Part shown: positions 31,439 to 41,284 of the stretch, in pieces | Layout of the letters: the number at the start of each line of letters is the position of its first letter | Numbering within the stretch: the stretch's first letter is position 1 | Assembly: GCF_903652925.1 (NCBI RefSeq) | Contig: NZ_CAHLAR010000006.1 | Span: 248,001-312,000 of the forward strand | Origin: Achromobacter anxifer | Lineage (GTDB): Bacteria; Pseudomonadota; Gammaproteobacteria; Burkholderiales; Burkholderiaceae_B | Direction of reading: 5' to 3' | Length of the DNA stretch: 64,000 bases | The notes under the pieces: generated by a model | What the model was told of the DNA's origin: nothing | Databases searched by the model: none | The model's input: the letters and a program-made list of their open reading frames with translations, nothing else | Position numbers and translations under genes: made by a program

Positions 31439-32263
31439 TCAGGCGTCCGTCTGCTCGGCGGGCAGACGGTACCAATACGCGTAACAGTCTTTGAAACCGT
31501 AGCGGCCATACAAGGCGCGCGCGGCTGTATTCTCCGGCTCAACCTGCAAATAGGCTGTGGTGGCGCCGCCGGCGGCGCCTGTTGCCAACAAATGTTCAAT
31601 CAAGGCGGCGGCGTAGCCTTTGCGCCGCTGCCCCGGGTCGGTAACGATGTCGAACAGGCCGAGCAGATCGCCATCGCGCACGGCCAGGCCCGCGGCCACG
31701 CACTGTCCCGCCGCGTCCGTCGCCAGCACCGGCGAGATATCCACAGCCAGGCCTTGCAGGCGTGCGTGATGTTCGGCGATATGCCTGGATTCCGAGCCGC
31801 GCATTGTCCCCACCGTCGCCGCGAAGCGGTCGGCATCGACAATATTGAAAAGCAGATCGCCCCGGGCGCCAGGCCTGGGGGCGAGCGACGTGCACATGAC
31901 TCGGGTCTCGCCGGTAAAGGTATAACCGCGGGACTCCAGCTCGGCGTCGAGGGAAAAATCGGGACCGATGGAGGTGATGCGCAACACCATGGGCAAGCCA
32001 TGGCGCGCATACAACGAAGAACAATACGCCAGCCGCTCGTCCAGCGGACGTGTGGATAACCCCAGCACGTTGACGCTGCGCACGCGCTTGGCCGGAGACG
32101 CCGCGTAGCGCACCAGCCAGCCGTCGTAAAGCACCTGCGCGCCGACCGCCGTCGCGTTCAACGCGGCCTCTTCCAGACGCGTGCGCAGGCTGTCGCGCGC
32201 GTCGACGCGCGGCGTGCCGGGAGCTTGCGTATCAGTCTGGGAAAAGAGCGTGACGGCGGACAT
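31439..32263 (-). CDS. GNAT-family N-acetyltransferase located between parA and parB
   Basis: The product is a 274-residue protein with a C-terminal GNAT fold. The acetyl-CoA loop reads VTDPGQRRKGYAAALIEHLL near residues 205-225, followed by YLQVEPENTAARALYGRYGFK. The N-terminal half is divergent, perhaps a degenerate second GNAT domain. The gene starts nine bases after the parA stop and ends 43 bp before parB, on the same strand, so it belongs to the par transcript. Its substrate is unknown. A perfect DnaA box (32051-32059) is embedded in it using the rare leucine codon TTA. Confidence 0.85.
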   Translation of the reverse strand: MSAVTLFSQTDTQAPGTPRVDARDSLRTRLEEAALNATAVGAQVLYDGWLVRYAASPAKRVRSVNVLGLSTRPLDERLAYCSSLYARHGLPMVLRITSIGPDFSLDAELESRGYTFTGETRVMCTSLAPRPGARGDLLFNIVDADRFAATVGTMRGSESRHIAEHHARLQGLAVDISPVLATDAAGQCVAAGLAVRDGDLLGLFDIVTDPGQRRKGYAAALIEHLLATGAAGGATTAYLQVEPENTAARALYGRYGFKDCYAYWYRLPAEQTDA

Positions 32264-32272
32264 GGTTACGGC

Positions 32273-33073
32273 CTACTTCAGGTCCTTTTTCACGCGCTCG
32301 ATCATTTCGGCGCCGAACGAGATGTAGGCTTGCGCGCCGCGCGAGGCGCGGTCGTACACCACGCCGGGCATGCCGTAGCTGGGCGCTTCGGCCAGGCGCA
32401 CGTTGCGCGGCACGACGGTCTTGAAAACCTTGTCGCCGAAGTGCGCTTCGAGCTGCGCCGACACCTGCTGCTGCAACGTCATGCGCGGGTCGAACATGAC
32501 GCGCAACAATCCGATGACGCGCAGATCGTCGTTGATATTCCGATGCACGCGCTTGATGGTGTTGACCAGATCGGACAGGCCTTCCAGCGCGAAGTACTCG
32601 CACTGCATCGGAATGATGACGCCATGGGCGGCGGCCAATCCGTTCAGGGTCAGCAACGACAGCGTCGGCGGACAATCGATCAGCACGAAGTCGTACTGGG
32701 TAGCAACGGTGTCGATCGCGGCCTTCAGTTGGCGTTCGCGCTGTTCCATCTGCACCAGGTCGATCTCGGCGCCGGACAGCTCGCGGTTGGCGGGCAGCAC
32801 GTCGTAGCCGCCGGATTCCGACTTCACGCGGGCCTGCTCGATGCTCGACTCGCCGATCAGCACTTGGTAGAGATTCGACTCCAGCGTGTTCTTGTCGATG
32901 CCGCTACCCATCGTAGCGTTGCCTTGCGGGTCCAGGTCCACCAGCAGCACGCGTTGGTTGTGCGTGGCAAGGCCGGCCGCCAGATTGATGGCGGTCGTCG
33001 TCTTGCCCACACCGCCCTTCTGGTTGGCAATGCAGAAAATGCGGGCGGTGGTGCTGGGGGGTATGTTCTTCAT
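32273..33073 (-). CDS. parA: Chromosome partitioning ATPase ParA
   Basis: The product is a 266-residue deviant Walker-type ATPase of the ParA/Soj family. The P-loop KGGVGKTTT is at residues 19-27, the second motif LLVDLDPQGNATMGSG near 43-58 and FVLIDCPPTLSLLTLNGL near 128. It moves ParB-bound origins along the nucleoid. It overlaps the rsmG stop codon by four bases (ATGA) and is followed by the acetyltransferase gene. Confidence 0.97.
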   Translation of the reverse strand: MKNIPPSTTARIFCIANQKGGVGKTTTAINLAAGLATHNQRVLLVDLDPQGNATMGSGIDKNTLESNLYQVLIGESSIEQARVKSESGGYDVLPANRELSGAEIDLVQMEQRERQLKAAIDTVATQYDFVLIDCPPTLSLLTLNGLAAAHGVIIPMQCEYFALEGLSDLVNTIKRVHRNINDDLRVIGLLRVMFDPRMTLQQQVSAQLEAHFGDKVFKTVVPRNVRLAEAPSYGMPGVVYDRASRGAQAYISFGAEMIERVKKDLK

Positions 33074-33755
33074 AGGGTTCCTTGACTACGGCGCATCCAG
33101 ATGAGGCAGCGCTCGGCCTGCAGCTCGGGCACGCTCAACGGCTGGATGTGATCGACTTGCCATTCTCCGCGCGCATGCAGCGCCTGTATTTCGTCCTCGG
33201 GGACCTTGCCCTTCATGGCGACGAGGGTACCATCGTTGCGCACATGGCGACCTGCGAGTTGCGCAAAATCGTCCAAGCTTGCGAAGGCGCGCGACGTGAC
33301 AATGTTGCACTCGGCGGGAGCCAGCGTTTCGATGCGCGCATGGCTGGCCTGCAGATTGGGCAAGGCCAGCACGCCACTCATTTGCCGCACGAATGCCGTC
33401 TTCTTTTCAACGGCGTCCACGCAGGTCACGGCCCAATGGGGCCGCATGATTGCCAGAACGACGCCAGGCAGGCCACCGCCCGATCCGACGTCGTAGACCT
33501 TGGCGGGTGCGCCGGAAGCGCCCAGCGCCTCGCTCAGCGGTCCCACGGCGGCCAGACTGTCGAACAGGTGCTGGATCAGCATCTGCTGGGGATCGCGGAT
33601 GGCGGTGAGGTTGTAGGTGCGATTCCAGCGCTGCATCTGCGACAGATAGTTCAGCAGCTTGGCCATCGCCGCAGCGTCGGCATCCAGTCCCAGTTGCGCG
33701 CATGCGCGGGACAGGCGGCCGGCCATGTCCGCGCCGGCCGTATCGGCGTGCGCGC

Positions 33756-33759
<4 letters not shown>
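33070..33759 (-). CDS. rsmG: 16S rRNA (guanine-527-N7)-methyltransferase
   Basis: The product is the 229-residue RsmG (GidB) methyltransferase. The SAM-binding loop is [17 protein letters not shown] near residues 84-100 and the N-terminal region has [20 protein letters not shown], typical of the family. It lies between mnmG and parA with ATGA overlaps on both sides, the standard order in betaproteobacteria. Confidence 0.96.
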
Positions 33760-35675
<1,916 letters not shown>

Positions 35676-35728
35676 GATGGGGGGAGGTAAGAGAGCGTTC
35701 GGTGCTCATTATAGAGGCAGGGATTACA

Positions 35729-35744
35729 TGTTTCACGTGAAACA
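35729..35744. promoter_or_regulatory. parS site 1
   Basis: TGTTTCACGTGAAACA, a perfect 16-bp palindrome matching the bacterial chromosomal parS consensus. It lies 54 bp upstream of mnmG. Confidence 0.95.
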
Positions 35745-35857
35745 TGCTTCGGCGCAGCATTGGCGTTAAAAGAGGACGATGGACGTAGGCAAATGGCAAC
35801 TGCGGAACACGCGCCCCGGCTGGAATATGTCGGCATTTGCCACTGCTTTCGGGATCA

Positions 35858-35873
35858 TGTTTCACGTGGAACA
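35858..35873. promoter_or_regulatory. parS site 2
   Basis: TGTTTCACGTGGAACA, with one change from the perfect palindrome, in the right arm. Confidence 0.9.
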
Positions 35874-36000
35874 GCGTATGGGACAAGATCGATAGTGGGC
35901 TTGGCTAACCCGGCGGCCAGAACTTGAACATATCTTCGCCGTACTCCTTCTGCTGGTGACTCAAGAGATATGGGTGCTCATGGAGGGAACTTAGGTCTCA

Positions 36001-36016
36001 TGTTTCACGTGGAACA
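36001..36016. promoter_or_regulatory. parS site 3
   Basis: TGTTTCACGTGGAACA, identical to site 2. Confidence 0.9.
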
Positions 36017-36174
36017 TCGAGGCTGGATGTTGGCCCTTGCATTGGCGTCTTGGAAATTTCACTACCCTCTAGAGACCAGCATTTATGCTGCGCTCCAGTC
36101 TCGATGAGCGAGAGTGTCCACATATCACGCAAAAGATCTGCCTGCGCAAGCTAGGCCGTCACCTAGCTCATCTA

Positions 36175-36190
36175 TGTTTCACGTGAAACA
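36175..36190. promoter_or_regulatory. parS site 4
   Basis: TGTTTCACGTGAAACA, perfect palindrome. Confidence 0.95.
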
Positions 36191-36403
36191 CGCATCCTAA
36201 ACCTCGCCTAGATGTGACCGTGCCTCTGACTGCCGTATGCGAAATACCGCTCCGTCAGCACACCCCTTCCGTGACAGATTCATAAAGAAGAATGGCCTCT
36301 TCTCAACTGAGGGTCGCAAACAGCGGCGCCAATCAATTGTTGTCGAAAGAATCTCGGGCCAATCAGTTTGCCGAGGCTGAGTTATGAATCCATCAACCAG
36401 CAA

Positions 36404-36419
36404 TGTTTCACGTGAAACA
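36404..36419. promoter_or_regulatory. parS site 5
   Basis: TGTTTCACGTGAAACA, perfect palindrome, 45 bp from site 6 (start to start). Confidence 0.95.
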
Positions 36420-36448
36420 TCGGCTACCCAAGCGCACACGGTGACCAA

Positions 36449-36464
36449 TGTTCCACGTGAAACA
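36449..36464. promoter_or_regulatory. parS site 6
   Basis: TGTTCCACGTGAAACA, with one change in the left arm; it is the reverse complement of the form in sites 2 and 3. Confidence 0.9.
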
Positions 36465-36514
36465 TCGACACTAGGGCTCCATTGCGCGCACATTTTCGAT
36501 GCCATTCCTAAGGA

Positions 36515-36530
36515 TGTTCCACGTGAAACA
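36515..36530. promoter_or_regulatory. parS site 7
   Basis: TGTTCCACGTGAAACA, identical to site 6. Confidence 0.9.
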
Positions 36531-36714
36531 CGGATCAACTTCCGTTAGTACGCACATCCGTCAGACCAAATACTGAAGAAATCGCCAGGACGCCTAACGA
36601 TGCGCCCCTTCCAAGCACAAAATTCAGATGTCAATCCTATGAAGGTTCATCCAATAAAATTCGATTTTTCTGACCCTACCCTACCCCTTACCCCTAAAAC
36701 TCCAAAATTTCCTC

Positions 36715-36730
36715 GGTTTCACGTGAAACA
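36715..36730. promoter_or_regulatory. parS site 8
   Basis: GGTTTCACGTGAAACA, with the outermost T replaced by G. Confidence 0.85.
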
Positions 36731-36992
36731 GCGTGGCCATGGAAGCTAGACGCAGCAAAGAGAAATCGGTCAGATGCGTTGATATCCCCGCTCAAAATCT
36801 GCTCGGTCAATCCTTTGAGCCGGTCCTCCAGCAGACGGAGTCCGTAGGCAAGATCAATGACTCGGAATACAAAACTGGCTCAAACCTGAAAATACGGCGC
36901 CCTCGAGGAAAGAAAACAGCGTTATTGATCCAAGCGATCGTCTGGCTAGCGCGTCCTGTAGATTCGAATCCAACCGACGAAATCCATCTATA

Positions 36993-37001
36993 TGTGGATA
37001 A
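36993..37001 (-). promoter_or_regulatory. DnaA box (perfect), origin
   Basis: TGTGGATAA, the complement of the consensus TTATCCACA. It lies between parS sites 8 and 9. Confidence 0.8.
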
Positions 37002-37096
37002 CGACGAAGCCTCAAATCCTCGTGTCGATCCGTCCCACACAATCTGCACAGCCTTATCAACAATCTCCAACCCACCTTTCGTCCCGCCGACATACC

Positions 37097-37112
37097 GGTT
37101 TCACGTGGAACA
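37097..37112. promoter_or_regulatory. parS site 9
   Basis: GGTTTCACGTGGAACA, with two changes from the perfect palindrome. It lies among the first DnaA boxes. Confidence 0.8.
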
Positions 37113-37329
37113 ACTCTGGGGATAAGTCGAGGGACGCTCCGACGACAACTGACATAAAGGCCATACACAGCCGCGCCCCTCAAATCGCTCAGATCATTGA
37201 AAAAGCACAAATGCGCAACAGCCTTACCTATGGCGGCAATCAACTATTTCTATTCTGAAGAACGGATAAAGTGGATTGGGGCTACTGCCGGCAAGGCACC
37301 GAGTTGGTCCACAATTCCGTGGAAAACTT

Positions 37330-37338
37330 TGTGGATAA
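37330..37338 (-). promoter_or_regulatory. DnaA box (perfect), origin
   Basis: TGTGGATAA in the centre of the origin region, preceded at 37310-37318 by CCACAATTC and similar weak matches. Confidence 0.8.
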
Positions 37339-37818
37339 GATGGTCGAGCGGCGCGGGACCGCGTTTCAGATCCACCCGCACAAGCGGCGCCGAAAGCCGC
37401 CAGGGGAACTCTTGTGCCAAGCTTTAGTCAAACGGGAAGTCTTATATTGTCTCTGCGGGATATCCACATCTTTATCCCCGCGTCCCCGTCCTGCGGTTAA
37501 CCGTTGCGTATTGACCGTGACAAATCCTCTGTAGATTCATTGACCAAACAAGCATCTTGCCCTCGTCCCGGACGGCACGCCATCATCCATTTGGGTGAGT
37601 GCATGTCTTCCATGTGAATCCCTGTGGACAACTGCAAGTACAGAATCCGGCGCACAAATCTTAAGTCCCCAAAACACGGGAGTGACGCTTCAGCAGCATC
37701 CTCCGAAAATTGCCCGCCGCTGCCCGCAACTTCCCCGAAGCCATCCGTCTTCCGGCTCCTATCCCCATTTCTATCCACAGGCCAACGGCACCCAACCGCA
37801 AGCCAAACGGCGTAATTC

Positions 37819-37827
37819 TGTGCATAA
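37819..37827 (-). promoter_or_regulatory. DnaA box (TTATNCACA class), origin
   Basis: TGTGCATAA, the complement of TTATGCACA. Weak box-like 9-mers follow at 37835 and 37847, and CTATCCCCA/CTATCCACA precede at 37759 and 37771, with spacings near 12 bp. Confidence 0.7.
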
Positions 37828-38139
37828 CCAGGATGGGGATATCTTTGTGAACAACCGGCTTCCGCAGGCCTGAAAACGGGCCACACGCGCTCCCAGAAGC
37901 GGCGCTAGCCCGACGCTGTATTCGCGTCCACACAGGGCTGGAAAGCCCTTTAAATGCCTGTATTCCCTAGGGAAAGGCCATGTTTGGACATGAACATGGC
38001 CTGAGCCCGACGCCACGCCAGGCGTATTGGATCAGCCTGCAATCCATTCCCAAAAAAATGGGATAACTGTGCAAAACCCCGCCGCGGATAAAGCCATTGC
38101 TTCATTGCTGAGCACGAAAATACTCATGCCCAAAAATAA

Positions 38140-38160
38140 TTATCCACAAACTTATCCACG
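38140..38160 (+). promoter_or_regulatory. Tandem DnaA boxes beside the AT-rich element
   Basis: TTATCCACA (38140-38148) and TTATCCACG (38152-38160) lie in the same orientation 12 bp apart. AT-rich DNA flanks them on both sides: 38136-38151 and the stretch 38168-38200, which is almost all A and T. This is the best candidate for the DnaA-proximal unwinding element. Confidence 0.75.
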
Positions 38161-38230
38161 GCTGGAGAATATGTTAGTGATTACTAACTAATAGATTTTC
38201 GGCTTGGGAAAAACACCGGCCGCAAATGAA

Positions 38231-38265
38231 ACAACGCCCCAGACCGGAAGGTCTTGGGGCGTTGT
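38231..38265 (-). terminator. Terminator downstream of cspA
   Basis: A 15-bp stem with one bulge (38231-38245 with 38250-38265) and a GGAA loop lies 44 bases after the cspA stop codon. A second, weaker inverted repeat (AGCCAGG-CCTAG-CCTGGCT, 38266-38284) precedes it. The U-tract is poor (TTCATTT). Confidence 0.65.
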
Positions 38266-38308
38266 AGCCAGGCCTAGCCTGGCTGACGGGAAATTGGGAT
38301 TTCCCGAT

Positions 38309-38515
38309 TTAGAGCGGGCGAATTTCGGCCGCTTGAGGTCCTTTCGGACCATCCTTGACTTCGAATTCGACTTCCTGGCCTTCGTTCAGGCTGCGATAGC
38401 CGCGGCCCTGGATGGCGGAAAAGTGCGCGAAAACATCGGTGCCACCAACGTCCGGCGTGATGAAACCGTAACCCTTGTCAGCGTTGAACCACTTAACTTT
38501 GCCCTTCTGAGCCAT
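38309..38515 (-). CDS. Cold-shock domain protein (CspA family)
   Basis: The product is a 68-residue single cold-shock domain that binds single-stranded RNA and DNA. RNP1 is KGYGFI (residues 14-19) and RNP2 is DVFAHF (27-32). The 234 bp between it and the next gene upstream leaves room for the long structured leader typical of cold-inducible csp genes. It reads towards the origin, unlike most genes on that side. Several paralogues are usual, so the exact name is left open. Confidence 0.95.
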   Translation of the reverse strand: MAQKGKVKWFNADKGYGFITPDVGGTDVFAHFSAIQGRGYRSLNEGQEVEFEVKDGPKGPQAAEIRPL

Positions 38516-38749
38516 TTTTTCTAGCGTCCTGTAATTAACTCGAAATGCACTGAATCAAGGACGCCGTGAGAACTGAACGACCGGTAGTAGTACCTGCGTT
38601 GCTGCTGCGTTCCCGCTTGCCGCCTAGCTGCAGAAACGAGTCCGCGCGCTGCTTGAATCAACTGCGTAATCAGCATACTCAGGCCACATTACAGACTCAT
38701 ATAGTTGTTTACCCCAATGTCGTATTTTTAAGACTGGAAGCCCGTTGCG

Positions 38750-39793
38750 CTACGCTGCGTTGCTCTGCCGGCGCGCCAGAAAAGCGTAGATCGGCCCGGT
38801 CACGATCACCACAAAAACCATGCGCGTGACGTGGAATGCGGTGACCACGGGAACGCCCAATTGCAGCACCTTCGCGGTGATGGCCATCTCGGCAATGCCG
38901 CCCGGCGTGGTGCCGAGGATCAGCGTCGGAATGGGCGCCGCGGACCACAGCGATAGCAATGCGCCCAGGCCGAACGCCAAGGCCAGCGCGGCAACCGTGA
39001 ACCCCGCCACGGCAGCAATGAAGCGCGGCGCGGCGCGGAAGAAATCCGGCCGGTAGCGGTCGCCCAGCGACCAGCCGATCAGGAGCTGGCCGATCTTCGG
39101 TACATAGTCGGGCAATGCGGACAGTTCGATGCCGTTGACGGTCAGTATCATCGCCACCAGCATCGGGCCCAGCACCCAGGGATTGGGCAGCCGCAGCTTC
39201 ATGAAAGCCGTGCCACCGATGCAGGTCAGTCCGACCAGCGCCGCCAATCCCCATCCATGAACCACCTTGGGCCCCGGCACCGTGGGATCCAGCCCCGCCA
39301 CGCCCCACCACTGAAAAATGAAGGGCACGGTAACCACAACCATCAGCACCCGCACACTGTGCGCGGTCGCCACGCGGTCTATCCGCGCCCCATGGCGTTC
39401 CGCCAGGTTCGCCATTTCGCTGGCGCCGCCTATCGCCGAGGAGAACCAGGCGGTCTTGAAATCCGCATCCGTGTAGCGGCGCAGTATCGCCGTACCCAGG
39501 AATGCCAGCCCCAGCGCGAACAACATGCCGACAATGATGGGGCCGGCATTGCTGCCGATATGCCCTATTACCTGCGGCGTGAAATACAGGCCCAGCGACG
39601 TGCCGATGACCCATTGCCCCGCATTGCGCGCGGGCCTGGGGCATGCGGTGCCCAGCCCCGCGATGCGCGTGGCCGCCGTCACCAGCAGCGCGCCAAGCAT
39701 CCACGGCAGCGGGATATGCGCCCATACGGCCAGCAATGCGCCGGCCACCGCGATGGCCAATCCGCCCATCACCCTCCACAACATGTTCTGCAC
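38750..39793 (-). CDS. AbrB-family membrane protein
   Basis: The product is a 347-residue, very hydrophobic protein with about ten membrane helices in two similar halves. Each half has a conserved turn: PLPWMLGALLVTA with SSAIGGASEMANLAERHG in the first and NPWVLGPMLVAMIL with LGTTPGGIAEMAITAKVL in the second. This is the AbrB/GidC-type family, often misnamed ammonia monooxygenase, of unknown transport role. It is divergent from the aminotransferase gene, with a 103-bp shared promoter region. Confidence 0.85.
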   Translation of the reverse strand: MQNMLWRVMGGLAIAVAGALLAVWAHIPLPWMLGALLVTAATRIAGLGTACPRPARNAGQWVIGTSLGLYFTPQVIGHIGSNAGPIIVGMLFALGLAFLGTAILRRYTDADFKTAWFSSAIGGASEMANLAERHGARIDRVATAHSVRVLMVVVTVPFIFQWWGVAGLDPTVPGPKVVHGWGLAALVGLTCIGGTAFMKLRLPNPWVLGPMLVAMILTVNGIELSALPDYVPKIGQLLIGWSLGDRYRPDFFRAAPRFIAAVAGFTVAALALAFGLGALLSLWSAAPIPTLILGTTPGGIAEMAITAKVLQLGVPVVTAFHVTRMVFVVIVTGPIYAFLARRQSNAA

Positions 39794-39896
39794 CTCAACC
39801 CCGTATGCGTCTTAAGCTCATGAGAAACCGAATTATGAGTTAGTGGGATACTTACGAAAACTTTCTCTGCTAGCAACGTTCCCTTTCGCGTCCACC

Positions 39897-41063
39897 ATGA
39901 TCCGATCCAAACTTCCCGACGTTGGCACCACCATCTTTACCGTGATGAGCCGCCTGGCCATCGAGCACAAGGCCATCAACCTGGGCCAGGGCTTTCCCGA
40001 CTTCGATCCCGATCCCGCCTTGTGCGCGCTGGTCACCAAGGCCATGGCCGACGGCCACAACCAATATCCCTACATGCCCGGCGTTGCGCCGCTGCGCGAA
40101 GCCATCGCCGCCAAGACGCGCGAACTCTACGGCCACGCCTACGATCCGGAAACCGAGATCACCGTCACCAGCGGCGCAACCGAGGCGCTGATGGCCACGG
40201 TGCTGGCCGCGGTAGGCAGCGGCGACGAAGTCGTCGTCATCGAGCCCTGCTACGACTCCTATCTGCCGGCGATCCGCCTGGCGGGCGGCACCGCTGTGCC
40301 CGTGCCGCTGCGCGCGCCCACCGAAGCCGATCCCTACTACCGCATCGACTGGCAGCGCGTGCGCGACGCCATCACGTCGAAGACGCGCCTCCTGATGCTG
40401 AACTTCCCGCACAACCCCACCGGCGCCGTGCTCGACGACAGCGACCTGGACGCGCTTGAAGCCATCGTGCGCGACACCGGTGTGCTGTTGGTATCCGACG
40501 AGGTCTACGAACACATCGTGTTCGATGGCAAGCCCCATGCCAGCGTCGCGCGCCGCCCTCTGCTGGCCGAACATGCCTTCGTGATCTCTTCCTTCGGCAA
40601 GACTTATCACACCACCGGCTGGAAGATCGGCTACTGCTGCGCGCCGCGCCAGCTCAGCGCCGAACTGCGCAAGGTGCACCAGTTCATGGTCTTCACCGTG
40701 CCCTCGCCCATGCAATTCGCGCTGGCGGAATTCATGCGCGATCCCAAACCCTATCTGGACCTTCCAGCTTTCTATCAGGCCAAGCGCGACCGCCTGGCGC
40801 AAGGCCTGGCCAAGACGCGCTTTCGCCCCCTGCCCAGTCCCGGCACATTCTTCCTGCTGGCCGACTACGGCCAGATCTCCAAGCAGAATGAAGCGGACTT
40901 TGCGCGCGACCTGACGTTGAACCACGGCGTAACGGTAATCCCGGTATCGGCGTTCTACCGACAGCCCGACGCGCCTGAATCCAATCATCGCATCGTGCGT
41001 TTCTGCTTCGCCAAAAAGGACGCGACGCTTGATGCCGCGCTGGAACGCCTTGCAAGCGTTTAA
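39897..41063 (+). CDS. PLP-dependent aminotransferase, methionine/kynurenine type
   Basis: The product is a 388-residue class I aminotransferase close to YbdL (methionine aminotransferase) and kynurenine transaminases. The ATG at 39897 gives MIRSKLPDVGTTIFTVMSRLA, typical for the group; the frame opens 18 codons earlier. Motifs are NPTG (173-176), DEVYEH with D201 and Y204, and the PLP lysine K235 in SSFGKTYHTTGWKIGY. It reads away from the origin. Confidence 0.9.
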   Translation: MIRSKLPDVGTTIFTVMSRLAIEHKAINLGQGFPDFDPDPALCALVTKAMADGHNQYPYMPGVAPLREAIAAKTRELYGHAYDPETEITVTSGATEALMATVLAAVGSGDEVVVIEPCYDSYLPAIRLAGGTAVPVPLRAPTEADPYYRIDWQRVRDAITSKTRLLMLNFPHNPTGAVLDDSDLDALEAIVRDTGVLLVSDEVYEHIVFDGKPHASVARRPLLAEHAFVISSFGKTYHTTGWKIGYCCAPRQLSAELRKVHQFMVFTVPSPMQFALAEFMRDPKPYLDLPAFYQAKRDRLAQGLAKTRFRPLPSPGTFFLLADYGQISKQNEADFARDLTLNHGVTVIPVSAFYRQPDAPESNHRIVRFCFAKKDATLDAALERLASV

Positions 41064-41191
41064 TTGAAGAAAAGACTAGGTCGACGGAAAAACTAGAAAC
41101 TCTCGCGGAGCCTATATATAAGAGCCATTCTTCAAATAAATGAATAAAAGCTCATATTTATAGGCGGCTTCATCCGCACGAATTCCGAGAC
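41064..41191. other. AT-rich spacer between convergent genes
   Basis: The spacer between the aminotransferase stop and the tctA terminator contains AT-rich DNA (about 41105-41165) and GAAGAA/TTCTTC inverted repeats. I see no gene and no clear terminator for the aminotransferase. Confidence 0.4.
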
Positions 41192-41220
41192 AAAAAAGGG
41201 GCGCCCATGAGGCGCCCCTT
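41192..41220 (-). terminator. Rho-independent terminator of the tct operon
   Basis: A perfect 10-bp stem (41196-41205 with 41211-41220) with loop CATGA is followed in the minus-strand transcript by U6. It lies 64 bases after the tctA stop codon. Confidence 0.85.
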
Positions 41221-41284
41221 GCAATTTCCGGTCAATATCCCGCGGCCGGCCGCTGCCCTTTACAGCAACCGCGCCACCATTGGA

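Larger units (their letters stand above)
35676..38308. other. Chromosomal replication origin region (oriC) with centromere-like parS cluster
   Basis: This 2.6-kb stretch has no supportable gene and a lower GC content than its surroundings. The left half (35729-37112) holds nine parS-like sites. The right half holds perfect DnaA boxes at 36993, 37330 and 38140, several one-mismatch boxes spaced about 12 bp, and AT-rich DNA around 38090-38210. It lies between mnmG and cspA, and mnmG-rsmG-parA reads outwards to the left. dnaA itself is not beside it, as I recall is the case in Bordetella. Calling it oriC is inference from these signals. Confidence 0.85.

Noticed and set aside
35676-36000. Assigning dnaA or rpmH next to the origin
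   Set aside because: No frame in the window resembles DnaA, DnaN or ribosomal protein L34.
36197-37886. Several frames of 60-130 codons inside the origin region
   Set aside because: They overlap parS and DnaA sites, lack ribosome-binding sites, show no family resemblance and use codons unlike the neighbouring genes.
38709-39779. A 356-codon frame overlapping the AbrB-family gene on the same strand
   Set aside because: It is the +1 shadow of a hydrophobic gene; the 347-codon frame has the membrane helices and family motifs.
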